From assembly GCF_007954505.1 (NCBI RefSeq), contig NZ_CP042412.1, forward strand, positions 248,001 to 312,000: a stretch of 64,000 nucleotides of DNA, read 5' to 3'. The notes beneath the pieces were generated by a model. That model saw nothing but the letters and a program-made list of their open reading frames with translations, was not told the origin of the DNA and ran no database searches. Position 1 is the first letter of the stretch; each line of letters opens with the position of its first letter. The DNA comes from Microbacterium sp. CBA3102. Its GTDB lineage: Bacteria; Actinomycetota; Actinomycetes; Actinomycetales; Microbacteriaceae. Both the position numbers and the translations under genes were made by a program. Below, in pieces: positions 8,422-16,415 of the stretch.

Positions 8422-9129
8422 TCAGGAGGTCGTGATGAGTGGAAGCAGCTCGCGCTGGGCGAGCACTCCGCGCAACGCGGTGACGTCGGCGAGCACGGCA
8501 TCGGCGCCCGCTGCGCTCAAGGCCGGCCGATCATGGGCACCGGTCAGCACACCGGCGACGAAGCCGGCGCCGGCCCGGCGTCCGGACTCGACATCGCTGA
8601 CGGTGTCGCCCGCGACGGCGACCGCGGAGACCGACGAGGTCTGCGTGCGCAGCAGCGCCGTGAGCACGAGGTCGGGAGCGGGGCGACCGCGTCCGGCATC
8701 GATCGGCGACAGCGCGAGGTCGACGAGGCCGCGCCAACCGAGACCGTCGAGCAGGGCCTCTCGGGTGATCGGAGCGAAGCCCGTGGTCAGCGCGACCCGC
8801 AGTCCGGCGTCTTTGAGACCCTGGATGGCGTCCGCCGCACCGGGGATCTCGGAGACGCCCTGCTCGGTGATGATCTCGGCGTAGGCGCCCTCGAAGGCCG
8901 CGGTCGCCCGTGCCGCGGCATCGGCATCGCCGCCGGAGAGGTGCGTGAAGACGTCGATCTTCGACTGCCCCATCGTGGCACGCACGTGGTCGAGTGCCTC
9001 CGCCCACGGCATCCGGTCCGCGACGCCCGTGCGCTCGGCCGCGCGCTGGAACGCCTGCTCCACGACGCCGTCGTCGAGCACCGTGGTTCCCGCCATGTCG
9101 AGGACGACGAGTTCGAGGGGAGTGGTCAT
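8422..9129 (-). CDS. phosphonatase-like HAD hydrolase (TIGR03351-like)
   Basis: HAD-superfamily hydrolase of 235 residues. Motif I reads LDMAGTTV, the D-x-A-G-T form typical of phosphonoacetaldehyde hydrolases rather than the usual DxDxT; motif II TTG (ALTTGFAP), and motif III/IV GDTVSDVESGRRAG follow. This points to C-P bond cleavage of a phosphonoaldehyde or close relative. The start at 9129 follows GGAAGGGAACAAC and overlaps the upstream gene by four bases (ATGA). The classic PhnX lysine cannot be placed with certainty by eye, hence phosphonatase-like. Confidence 0.88.
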   Translation of the reverse strand: MTTPLELVVLDMAGTTVLDDGVVEQAFQRAAERTGVADRMPWAEALDHVRATMGQSKIDVFTHLSGGDADAAARATAAFEGAYAEIITEQGVSEIPGAADAIQGLKDAGLRVALTTGFAPITREALLDGLGWRGLVDLALSPIDAGRGRPAPDLVLTALLRTQTSSVSAVAVAGDTVSDVESGRRAGAGFVAGVLTGAHDRPALSAAGADAVLADVTALRGVLAQRELLPLITTS

Positions 9130-10271
9130 GTTGTTCCTTCCCTTGCTGCCGCCCATCCGAAGGCGGCGGTGAGATTGTGTTCCGCGAGACCCAGGCCCGT
9201 GGTCATCCCGATCCCTGTCGTGGCGGCGAGCACGAGCACACCGTCGTCGCCCCGATCGATCAGGAACGCCTGCCGACCCTTGGCGTACACGCCCTGCCAG
9301 CGTTCGATCACCCGCGGCGCCGGCGCATCGAACAGCGCTTCCGCCTCGGTGAGGAACGCGGTGAAGGCGGCCTCGGGCTGGAACGGCGAAGGAGCCGCGG
9401 CGGTCGCGTGCGAGTCCCCGATGATGAGCGTGCCGTCGGGGAGCTGTGTGTACATCTGGTTCAGGTCGAGCGCGGCGAGATCAGGCCGTTCGGCGTGGAG
9501 ACGTTCGCGCAGCACGGCGGCCTCCGGTCCGTCGGAGAAGCGCCCGTACCGCACGAGCGACCATCCGGTGAGCAAGGGCGCCGCGAGCGGATGCCGGAAC
9601 GACACGGCCGCCCGCATCATGTCGAGGGCGCAGCGGACGATCCCGTGCCGTTCGGCCACTTCGGGCAGCAGCTGGTCGATGTCGTGGTTCACGGCGACGA
9701 CCACGCTGCCGCAGGTGAGGGGCCCGCGGGTGGTGTCGACCCGGCCGCGCCCGACTCCGGTCACGCCGGTGCGGAAGCGGAAGTCCACGCCGAGGGCTGC
9801 GAGGTGGCGGACGATCGCAGACGCCGCCGTGCGCGGATCGGTCTGCAGGTCGCTCTCGATGTGTGCGCCGCCGACCAGGCCCTGGGCGCGCAGCGGTGCG
9901 AGTTGCAGGAGCTCGTCGGCCTCGAGCATCCGGATCCCGCCGTCGTGAGCGGCCGCCTCGAGCACCGCGATCTCGTCGTCGTGGCGGGCGGCGACCAGCG
10001 TTCCCGACTCGCGCAGCCAGAAGCCCGCGTCCTGGGAGAGACGCAGCCACAGCTCGCGCGAGGTGTCGGCATACCGCCGGGCCTCGCCGCCCTGCGCTCC
10101 GATGCAGAGGTGCCCGAAGTTGCGGATCGTGGCGCCGACCGGTGCATCGGTGCGGTCGACCACGATCACCCGCAGCCCGCGACGGACCGCCGCGTAGGCC
10201 GCGCCGAGACCGACGATCCCGGCCCCGACCACCACGACGTCCGCAGAGTCCGCGGAGCGATCCGGGTTCAT
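9126..10271 (-). CDS. FAD-dependent amine oxidoreductase of phosphonate loci (TIGR03364-like)
   Basis: Glycine-oxidase-like (DAO fold) flavoprotein, 381 residues. The FAD-binding loop VVVVGAGIVGLGAAYAAVRRG is at residues 11-31 and the second flavin signature RNFGHLCIGAQGG follows; C-terminal TTGIGMTTGLGLAEHNL closes the FAD site. TIGR03364 proteins recur in phosphonate operons, and members have been described as oxidases of 2-aminoethylphosphonate derivatives yielding phosphonoacetaldehyde, which would feed the HAD hydrolase encoded next. Start 10271 overlaps the phnE stop by four bases. The substrate here is inferred. Confidence 0.88.
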   Translation of the reverse strand: MNPDRSADSADVVVVGAGIVGLGAAYAAVRRGLRVIVVDRTDAPVGATIRNFGHLCIGAQGGEARRYADTSRELWLRLSQDAGFWLRESGTLVAARHDDEIAVLEAAAHDGGIRMLEADELLQLAPLRAQGLVGGAHIESDLQTDPRTAASAIVRHLAALGVDFRFRTGVTGVGRGRVDTTRGPLTCGSVVVAVNHDIDQLLPEVAERHGIVRCALDMMRAAVSFRHPLAAPLLTGWSLVRYGRFSDGPEAAVLRERLHAERPDLAALDLNQMYTQLPDGTLIIGDSHATAAAPSPFQPEAAFTAFLTEAEALFDAPAPRVIERWQGVYAKGRQAFLIDRGDDGVLVLAATTGIGMTTGLGLAEHNLTAAFGWAAAREGTT

Positions 10272-12022
10272 CGGAACACCTTCCGCATCCACATGGCGAG
10301 GCCTTCGACGACGAGCACGGTGGCGAGGATCATCAGCACGATCGCCGTCACGGTCTCGTAGCGCGAACCCTGGCTCGCGTTGAGCAGGTAGTAGCCGACC
10401 CCACCGCCACCGACGATCCCGAGGATGGTCGCCGCACGGATGTTCGTGTCGAGCATGTAGAAGCTGTGACCGATCAGCGCCTGGGTCCCCTGCGGCACCG
10501 TGGCCGAGGCGTAGGTCTGCAGACGCGTCGCCCCGACGGCCCGGAGCGCGCGCTCGGGGCCGCGATCCACCTCTTCGAACGAGTCGGCGATGAGCTTGCC
10601 GAGGAGCCCGATCCCGCCGATCGCGAGGGCGATGACGCCGGCCTGCGCGCCGAGTCCCGTGATCACGACGAGCACGATCGCCAGGATCAGCTCCGGGATG
10701 CCGCGGATGCCGACGAGCAGGAGTCGTGCCGTCCCCCGTGCTCCGGAGTTCGGCGCGACGTTGCGGGCGGCGAGCGAGCCGAGCACGAGCGAAGGCAGGA
10801 GGGTGAGCACCGTGGCGGCGAGCGCGATCGCGACCGTCTCCCGCATCGCCTCGAACATGGCGCTCGCGTCGTAGTTCCCGAAGGAGGGCGGCCAGAACAG
10901 CGCGGCGACCTCGGGCAGCTTGGCCCAGAAGGTGATGAGGTCCATCCAGTTGATCTGGCTGACCACGATGCTGCCGATGACGACGAGCACCGCCACGACG
11001 CCGGCGACGGTGTGGCGCACGCGTCGGGAGGTCCAGGGGCGACGCACGGCGGTCTCGGGGCTCGTGGCCCAAGCAGGGCGACCGACCGGCGCGGCTGCGG
11101 TGTTCGCTCCGAGGCGCGGGTGGAGGATCCGGTCGATCCACGAGCGGGTGTGCTTCTGCTCGCCCAGCATCGCACCGCGAACCATGCTCGAGATGACCTC
11201 CATCGCGATGCACAGGAGGAAGATGACGAGCGCGATGCCGAGACCCTTGCCGTAGTTCAGCGACTTGAAGGCGTACGACATCTCCAGGCCCAGACCGGCC
11301 ACCCCGACGTAGCCGAGCACGACGCTGCCTCGCAGGTTGATGTCGTTGCGATGCAGCACGGTGGCCACCCAGCTGGGCAGCACCTGAGGGAGGATCCCCG
11401 CAGAGAACTCCTGCATCTTCGAACCGCCCGCGGCACGGATCGCGAGGCGGGGACCCTCGTCGATCTGCTCGATCGCATCGGCGAACATCTTCGAGATCAT
11501 GCCGATCGAGTGGATGCCGATGGCGAGGATGCCGGGAAGGGTGCCGAGCGAGAACATCAGCACGAACGCCATCGCGAGGACAACATCGGGGAGCGCACGG
11601 GTGAGCACGCCGATGAATCGAGCGGCGGCACGCCAGCCGTTGCCCGGAGTCGTGTTGGACGCGGCGAGGTAGGCGATCGGCACCGAGAGAACCGCGGCCA
11701 GCAGGGTTCCGACGAGCACGAGACCGACGGTGAGTGCGATCAGCCAGACGAGATCGCCGGGCGCGGGGAACGTGAGTCCGCCGATGCGGGCCATGAAGTT
11801 CTCGGCGTTGCCCCAGCTCTGCACCATGGCGGGGATCGAGATGTCGACGTCACGGACGGCGAGGATGCCGAGGACCAAGAGCGCGACAAGGGTGAGGGAT
11901 GCGGCGATGCGTTCCGGAGAGACCACCCGCTTCGGGGCGCGCTCCCTCACCTGTCCCGCCTGCCGAGGAGCCGCGCCACCGCCCCGCGTCGAGGAGTCCG
12001 TCGACGCGTCGAGAGCCGTCAT
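10268..12022 (-). CDS. phnE: phosphonate ABC transporter permease, fused PhnE1-PhnE2
   Basis: Membrane subunit of the phosphonate importer. At 584 residues it is twice the usual PhnE length and holds two homologous permease halves. Each half has the cytoplasmic coupling sequence: GGSKMQEFSAGILPQVLPSW in the first and GATRLQTYASATVPQGTQAL in the second, and each has the preceding IDEGPRLAIRA / VDRGPERALRA turn. It therefore forms both transmembrane halves of the transporter as one chain. Start 12022 overlaps phnC by four bases. The upstream part of the open frame to 12229 is the phnC region read in another frame. Confidence 0.93.
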   Translation of the reverse strand: MTALDASTDSSTRGGGAAPRQAGQVRERAPKRVVSPERIAASLTLVALLVLGILAVRDVDISIPAMVQSWGNAENFMARIGGLTFPAPGDLVWLIALTVGLVLVGTLLAAVLSVPIAYLAASNTTPGNGWRAAARFIGVLTRALPDVVLAMAFVLMFSLGTLPGILAIGIHSIGMISKMFADAIEQIDEGPRLAIRAAGGSKMQEFSAGILPQVLPSWVATVLHRNDINLRGSVVLGYVGVAGLGLEMSYAFKSLNYGKGLGIALVIFLLCIAMEVISSMVRGAMLGEQKHTRSWIDRILHPRLGANTAAAPVGRPAWATSPETAVRRPWTSRRVRHTVAGVVAVLVVIGSIVVSQINWMDLITFWAKLPEVAALFWPPSFGNYDASAMFEAMRETVAIALAATVLTLLPSLVLGSLAARNVAPNSGARGTARLLLVGIRGIPELILAIVLVVITGLGAQAGVIALAIGGIGLLGKLIADSFEEVDRGPERALRAVGATRLQTYASATVPQGTQALIGHSFYMLDTNIRAATILGIVGGGGVGYYLLNASQGSRYETVTAIVLMILATVLVVEGLAMWMRKVFR

Positions 12023-12849
12023 GATGCGGCCACCTGCGCCGCCGCTTCGACGAGTTCTTCCTGGACGGCACGGATCTCGGCGGTCGTGGTGGCGACGCGG
12101 CCGTAGATCTCCATGACCTCGGCCTTGGTGAGGTCGCCGGTCGGGGTGTCGAGCACGACCTCGCCGTGGCGGAGTCCGACGATGCGGTCGGCCCAGCTGA
12201 TCGCGAGGTCGACCTGGTGCAGGCTGCACACGACGGTGAGTCCCTCGTCGGCGGCGATCTCGCGGATCAGTGCCATCACCTGTTCACTCGACTCGGGGTC
12301 GAGCGAGGCGACCGGTTCGTCGGCGAGCAGGATGTCGGGCTTCTGCATGAGGGCACGGGCGATGGCCACGCGCTGCTGCTGTCCCCCCGAGAGGGTGTCG
12401 CCGCGCTGGTAGGCGCGGTCGAGCAGCCCGACCCGATCGAGGTGCTCGAGCGCGGTGACCTTCGCGGCTCGCGAGTACCCCCAGAGCCCGAGGCGCGGTC
12501 CGCGCAGGTCGGAGAGCGAACCGGTGAGGACGTTCTCGAGCACCGTGAGCGAGGGCACGAGCTCGAACTGCTGGAAGATGAAGCCCACGCGGCTGCGGAG
12601 GTCGCGCAGCGCCCGGCCCTTGAGCGAGGGAACCTCGGCTCCCAACACCTCGACCGAGCCCGAGGTGGGGATCTCGAGGCCGTCGAGGTGGCGCAGCAGG
12701 GTCGACTTGCCCGAGCCGGAGAGCCCGAGAAGCACGACGATCTCGCCGCGGGACACCTCCAGCGAGGCGTCCTTCAACGCAGTGGTCGTCCCGAAGGTCT
12801 TCGTCACGCCGTCGAGGCGGATGAGGGCGTCGGATGCCGAGGCGGTCAT
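12019..12849 (-). CDS. phnC: phosphonate ABC transporter ATP-binding protein
   Basis: Cytoplasmic ATPase of the importer, 276 residues. Walker A LLGLSGSGKSTLLRHLDG, Q-loop FQQFELVPSLTVLENV, signature LSGGQQQRVAIARAL, Walker B ILLADEPVASLDP and switch histidine CSLHQVDLA are all intact. It sits between phnD and phnE in the usual order. A strong hairpin lies in the 107-base gap after phnD. Confidence 0.95.
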   Translation of the reverse strand: MTASASDALIRLDGVTKTFGTTTALKDASLEVSRGEIVVLLGLSGSGKSTLLRHLDGLEIPTSGSVEVLGAEVPSLKGRALRDLRSRVGFIFQQFELVPSLTVLENVLTGSLSDLRGPRLGLWGYSRAAKVTALEHLDRVGLLDRAYQRGDTLSGGQQQRVAIARALMQKPDILLADEPVASLDPESSEQVMALIREIAADEGLTVVCSLHQVDLAISWADRIVGLRHGEVVLDTPTGDLTKAEVMEIYGRVATTTAEIRAVQEELVEAAAQVAAS

Positions 12850-12886
12850 GTCGTGGCTCCTGTGGTGTGGTGAGTCGTGCGGTGGT

Positions 12887-12927
12887 GCCCTCCGTCTCGT
12901 CCGTGCGAGGCGGACGGGACGGAGGGC
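12887..12927 (-). other. intercistronic hairpin between phnD and phnC
   Basis: Arms 12887-12903 and 12911-12927 pair over 17 positions with one imperfect pair (position 97/17) and a 7-base loop. It lies after the phnD stop and 38 bases before the phnC start. Such a structure commonly protects the 3' end of the binding-protein message or partly terminates transcription, giving more binding protein than ATPase and permease. That role is inferred from position. Confidence 0.75.
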
Positions 12928-12956
12928 GCCGATGAGGCGAGGTGGTCAGGCCGGGC

Positions 12957-13886
12957 TCAGGCCTTGCACTGCTCCGCTTCGGTCTCCTTGCAGATGTCGC
13001 GGATCAGGTCGTAGTACGCGTCGTCGACCGGCTTCGTGGCGTAGAACACACTGCGGAAGGAGTCGGTGTCGGCGCTGTCGATGCCTGCGGCGATGATGTC
13101 GTCGATCGTGATCTCGGAGAGTCCGTCGATGAGCTTCTTCGAGACGTCGTCGGGGAGCGTGGACGAGTAGACGAGCGGTGCACCGGGCACCATGGTCTCG
13201 TCGATGACCTTCACCTTGTCCGACTTCTCGACTTCGGAGTCCTCGGCGAAGCCCGCCTCGCACTCGACGCCCTCGCCGACCTTGGTGACGCTGACGTCGT
13301 GCTTGCCGGCGAAGACCGGGGTGATGTCGGTCTTCGGGTCGATGCCGGCCTCGAGCAGGTTGTACGACGGGAACAGGTAGCCCGAGGTCGAGGACGGGTC
13401 GACGAAGCAGACCTTCTTGCCCTTGAAGCCGTCGATGCTCGTGATGTCACTGTCTGCGGGGACGATCGCCTGCGAGTAGTAGCCCGGCTCCTGGCCTTCT
13501 TCGGTCACGATCGAGGAGATGGGAGTGAGCTTGGCGCCGTTGTTGGTGGCGGTGACGTAGGTGAAGCCCGAGAACGACGCCACGTCGACCTTGCCGGCCA
13601 CGGCCGCCTCGATGAGCGCGGCGTAGTCGGTCGATTCGTGGTACTCGACGGACTTGCCCGTGAGGTCGGCGATGTAGTCCATCAGCGGCTGGTAGTTGGT
13701 CTCGGTGTCGACCGAGTCGGGCACGACGCCGAAGACGAGCGTGTTCTCGTCGACCGCGAATCCGCTCGCAGAGGACGACCCGTCGGCGCCCGAGGCACCG
13801 GTCGCCTCAGCCGAGCCGGAACAGGCGGCGAGACCGAGTGCGAGGATCGCGACACCGGCGAGGGCGGGGAGAGCGCGAAGCTTCAT
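12957..13886 (-). CDS. phnD: phosphonate ABC transporter substrate-binding lipoprotein
   Basis: Binding protein anchored on the outer face of the membrane, 309 residues. The N-terminus is a lipoprotein signal: basic MKLRALP, hydrophobic core, lipobox LAAC with the lipid-bearing Cys at about residue 22. The mature part has the PhnD pattern: LVFGVVPDSVDTETNYQPLM, FSGFTYVTAT, KGKKVCFVDPSSTSGYLFPS. It begins the minus-strand operon; an AAGG ribosome binding site precedes the ATG. Ligand class (2-aminoethylphosphonate or similar) is inferred from the enzymes that follow. Confidence 0.93.
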   Translation of the reverse strand: MKLRALPALAGVAILALGLAACSGSAEATGASGADGSSSASGFAVDENTLVFGVVPDSVDTETNYQPLMDYIADLTGKSVEYHESTDYAALIEAAVAGKVDVASFSGFTYVTATNNGAKLTPISSIVTEEGQEPGYYSQAIVPADSDITSIDGFKGKKVCFVDPSSTSGYLFPSYNLLEAGIDPKTDITPVFAGKHDVSVTKVGEGVECEAGFAEDSEVEKSDKVKVIDETMVPGAPLVYSSTLPDDVSKKLIDGLSEITIDDIIAAGIDSADTDSFRSVFYATKPVDDAYYDLIRDICKETEAEQCKA

Positions 13887-13947
13887 GAGGACCTTTCAGA
13901 GTGGGAGGGGTGATCCACGGAAGACTCTGACAGGTGCCGCACCGAGA

Positions 13948-13957
13948 TATGTACCTA
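13948..13957. promoter_or_regulatory. candidate GntR operator upstream of phnD
   Basis: TATGTACCTA is a near-palindrome around GTAC (8 of 10 positions symmetric). The core ATGTACCTA (13949-13957) recurs exactly at 14046-14054, at the start of the divergent regulator gene. Placement about 62 bases upstream of the phnD ATG fits control of the phosphonate operon by that regulator. Confidence 0.55.
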
Positions 13958-14043
13958 ACTCGGAAGAGTTCAGAACTCGTTTACCGGCCATTCGCCTGGA
14001 TGAACGCTCCTGGAACGCGATCGCGCGAGCGGGCATGACGAAG

Positions 14044-14056
14044 TAATGTACCTATG
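14044..14056 (+). promoter_or_regulatory. -10 box and operator copy of the GntR gene
   Basis: TAATGT at 14044-14049 is a good -10 box ending six bases before the GTG start, so transcription should begin at the start codon. The operator-like ATGTACCTA (14046-14054) overlaps it, which would give autorepression. Confidence 0.55.
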
Positions 14057-14799
14057 TGGCTGAAGCTGTGTACACCCAGATCGCTGACGACCTCCGCGCT
14101 CGGATCGCCGACGGCGGGTTGCGCCCAGGAGACGACGTCCCGACCGAGGCGGAGCTCGCGCAGAGGTGGCAGACCTCGCGCGGCCCGATCCGCAATGCGT
14201 TGGCGGCTCTGCGCGCAGAGGGCCTGATCGAGACGACGCGCGGCCGCCCCGCGCGCGTGGTGGCGCGCAAGGCCAATCAGGCGGTGGACGTGTCGGTGCC
14301 GTTCACACGTTGGGCGCGCGAACTCGGGGTCTCGCCCGGCGCCCAGACCCAGGAGCTGAGCCTGCGGCGCGCCGGTACCCTGGGGGCGGCGCTCGGCGTC
14401 GACGAGAGCGACACCATCGTGAGCGTCGTACGGCTGCGCTTCCTCGACGGACGCCCGACCATGCTCGAGCGCCTCAACTACACCGAGGTCGCGGGGCGTC
14501 ACCTGTTCGAGGTGAACCTGGATGAGGTCTCGATCACCGAGTATCTGTCGTCGGTGGGACACCCCATCGTCACCCTGGAGCACGTGATCGACGCGGTCGC
14601 GGCGGATGACCAGGATGCCGCACTCCTGCGCGTACCGCGCGGCACGCCGATCCTGCGCCTCACCCGTACCTCGCGCGACGCGGAGGGACGGATCTTCGAG
14701 GCGTCGGAGGACCGCTACCTGAGCGAGGTCGTGCGTTTCACCGTCGCCGCGTCGGGAATCTCCACCGATGGGCACTACATGCGAGCGGTGGGCGCGTAG
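14056..14799 (+). CDS. GntR-family regulator with UTRA ligand domain (PhnF-like)
   Basis: DNA-binding regulator of 247 residues, HutC subfamily. Winged helix-turn-helix at about 5-70 (YTQIADDLRARIADGGLRPGD, PTEAELAQRWQTSRGPIRNAL, GLIETTRGR) and UTRA effector domain at about 90-240 (FLDGRPTMLERLNY, ILRLTRTSRDAEGRIFEASE). It diverges from phnD, so it very likely controls the phosphonate operon as PhnF-type regulators do. No ribosome binding site is present; the GTG start sits where a leaderless message would begin. Confidence 0.9.
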   Translation: MAEAVYTQIADDLRARIADGGLRPGDDVPTEAELAQRWQTSRGPIRNALAALRAEGLIETTRGRPARVVARKANQAVDVSVPFTRWARELGVSPGAQTQELSLRRAGTLGAALGVDESDTIVSVVRLRFLDGRPTMLERLNYTEVAGRHLFEVNLDEVSITEYLSSVGHPIVTLEHVIDAVAADDQDAALLRVPRGTPILRLTRTSRDAEGRIFEASEDRYLSEVVRFTVAASGISTDGHYMRAVGA

Positions 14800-14844
14800 C
14801 CCGGGGCCAGAACGGGGCCGGAAAATCGCCCGTTAACGCAGATG

Positions 14845-14900
14845 GCGATCGCGAGCGCGCAAAGTGTTTCAGAAGCCAGAAAGACCGCGCTCGCGATCGC
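14845..14900. repeat. perfect 15-base inverted repeat with 26-base loop
   Basis: Arm 14845-14859 (GCGATCGCGAGCGCG) is the exact reverse complement of 14886-14900. It lies in the 243-base gap between the converging gntR and histidine kinase genes, where it could act as a two-way terminator. The rest of the gap is AT-richer than the surroundings and holds a second small stem, TCTAGAC (14983-14989) with GTCCAGA (14994-15000), followed by four T. I see no gene in 14800-15042. Confidence 0.7.
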
Positions 14901-15042
14901 AGCGCTGGGGACGCTTTATCTGGGGAGCCTCCAGAATACGGAGAGACTCAACCCGAAACGTAGGGCCGAACGTCGAGGTTTATCTAGACTTTTGTCCAGA
15001 TTTTGCGGTCATCGACGAAGCGTGCTCACACACTCTAGAGCA

Positions 15043-16188
15043 TCAGACGACCGGAAGGCGGGCCGACACGACCCAGAATCCTTCCTCTTCGCCGGCACTG
15101 AACTGTCCGCTCGCTCCCATCACACGCTCCGCCATGCGGGTGAGACCCGTACGGCTCGAGGAGAGCTCCCGGCGCGGGGCGGTCGGGAGAGGACTCCGGA
15201 GGATGAGATGCGCGACCTCGTCGTCGACCGCGAGGTGCATCTGCACTTCGCCGGGGCCGGCGTACTTGAGGATGTTCGTGGCGGACTCGCGCGTGATGCG
15301 CGCGAGGACGATCTCGACCGCACGCGGGATGCGCTCGTCCCGAGGATCTCCCACGCGGTCCACGGAGTGACCTGCAGCCTCGAATTCTTCTTGGGCCTCG
15401 TCGATCGCCGCAGCGAGGTCACCGGTCTGCACGCTCGAGGATTGCGGCGCGTCGTCGGCGAGCTCGATCACGAAACGGAGATCGGTCATCGCCTTGCGCG
15501 CGGCGACGCGAATCGCCTCTTGCGAATCTGTACTTGTCTGGGGGTCTTCGAGCATCTGCACGTGCAACGACACCACCGTGAGGTGGTGAGCGATGCTGTC
15601 ATGCAACTCACCGGCGATCCAGCGCCGCTCGGCGAGTACTGCTTGGCGCTCCTGTTCGGCCGCCGCCTGGAGTTCGCGCTCGAGGCGGCTGCCACGGGCG
15701 AACGCGAGCCGAAGGGCGAACCCGACGGCTCCGGCCACCGTGGCGAAGACGAGATAGAGACCAACATTGACGGTCACGCCTGGCTCAGCGGCAAACGGGA
15801 CGATTGCCGCGGCGACCAAGAACGCGCCGGTATACGAGAGGATCAGCGAAGTCCACCCCAGCCTCATGACCAAGCTGGCCGCGACTGCAGCCGCGGTGAG
15901 GACCTGGAGTTCTGATCCGGGGAGGAAGGAAAGCGCGAACACAACGCCGAGGGCGCATGTCGCGATGAGCGGCTTCCAGAGGTATAGCGCGAACACAGAC
16001 GTGGTCGCGATGCTCAGGAGAAGCGCGACCGGGTTCACACCCGGTGTGGTGAAGAAGCCGATGAGATCTGCAGCGACGGTGATCCCGAGGATCACCAGAA
16101 CGACGATGCGTTCGATTGCGCTGAGCTTCTCGCCTCGGGTCAGGCGGAGCGTGTCCGCAGTTTCCCGTGTCGATTGGTCGAAGGCCAT
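15043..16188 (-). CDS. sensor histidine kinase (NarL/DesK type, HisKA_3)
   Basis: Membrane sensor of 381 residues. About six hydrophobic helices fill residues 25-165, with no large external sensor domain; then a short coiled segment (GSRLERELQAAAEQERQAVLAERR), the HisKA_3 box ELHDSIAHHLTVV with the phospho-accepting His at about 207, the N-box ESATNILKYAG and a Gly-rich ATP lid GLTRMAERVMGASG. It is transcribed away from the response regulator gene and follows a 15-codon open frame by 29 bases. Small ligands or peptides inside the membrane are the usual stimuli of this topology; the true signal is unknown. Confidence 0.92.
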   Translation of the reverse strand: MAFDQSTRETADTLRLTRGEKLSAIERIVVLVILGITVAADLIGFFTTPGVNPVALLLSIATTSVFALYLWKPLIATCALGVVFALSFLPGSELQVLTAAAVAASLVMRLGWTSLILSYTGAFLVAAAIVPFAAEPGVTVNVGLYLVFATVAGAVGFALRLAFARGSRLERELQAAAEQERQAVLAERRWIAGELHDSIAHHLTVVSLHVQMLEDPQTSTDSQEAIRVAARKAMTDLRFVIELADDAPQSSSVQTGDLAAAIDEAQEEFEAAGHSVDRVGDPRDERIPRAVEIVLARITRESATNILKYAGPGEVQMHLAVDDEVAHLILRSPLPTAPRRELSSSRTGLTRMAERVMGASGQFSAGEEEGFWVVSARLPVV

Positions 16189-16217
16189 GCTTCACTATCT
16201 CCTATTTGCCAACTATC

Positions 16218-16265
16218 TTAGTTGTGGAGACCAAAGAACTTGCCCACCTGCTGCCAGAAAGTCAT
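16218..16265 (-). CDS. 15-residue peptide ORF upstream of the histidine kinase
   Basis: Reading MTFWQQVGKFFGLHN, stop TAA at 16218-16220. The ribosome binding site GGAGGTG (16272-16278 on the reverse strand) is a near-perfect anti-Shine-Dalgarno match with six bases to the ATG, much better than most sites in this window. The peptide is aromatic and amphipathic with net charge near +1 and no Cys. It precedes the kinase gene by 29 bases in the same direction, so the two should share a transcript. I recognise no family. It could be a signalling peptide sensed by the kinase, or a leader peptide affecting kinase translation. Confidence 0.6.
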   Translation of the reverse strand: MTFWQQVGKFFGLHN

Positions 16266-16351
16266 CGTGTTCACCTCCATCATGTAGTCGTTCGTCGATG
16301 TCTGTATTCATCTTCTCGGTGATCTTCACGGGGCACATCTGCCTCAAGTCC

Positions 16352-16373
16352 AGACCTTTTTAGCCAAAGGTCT
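16352..16373. promoter_or_regulatory. perfect dyad AGACCTTT-N6-AAAGGTCT, candidate response regulator box
   Basis: Arms 16352-16359 and 16366-16373 are exact reverse complements with a six-base spacer. The centre lies 53 bases before the response regulator start, and 97 bases before the peptide ORF on the other strand, so one site could serve both divergent promoters. Length and spacing resemble boxes bound by LuxR/NarL-type regulators. Confidence 0.65.
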
Positions 16374-16415
16374 ACATGCGGTCGTCGAGCCGCTCACGCC
16401 GTTAGGCTTCCCTCT

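Noticed and set aside
9481..10147. Alternative minus-strand frames within the FAD oxidoreductase gene
   Set aside because: Arg/Ala-rich shadow translations of a gene with clear FAD-binding motifs in the main frame.
14983..15004. Stem TCTAGAC/GTCCAGA followed by TTTT as an intrinsic terminator
   Set aside because: Seven-pair stem with one mismatch and low stability; the stronger 15-base inverted repeat nearby explains termination better. Mentioned only within the gap description.
16278..16283. Upstream in-frame ATG codons giving a 21-residue form of the small peptide
   Set aside because: These starts would overlap the GGAGGTG ribosome binding site itself and have no site of their own, so the 15-residue form is preferred.
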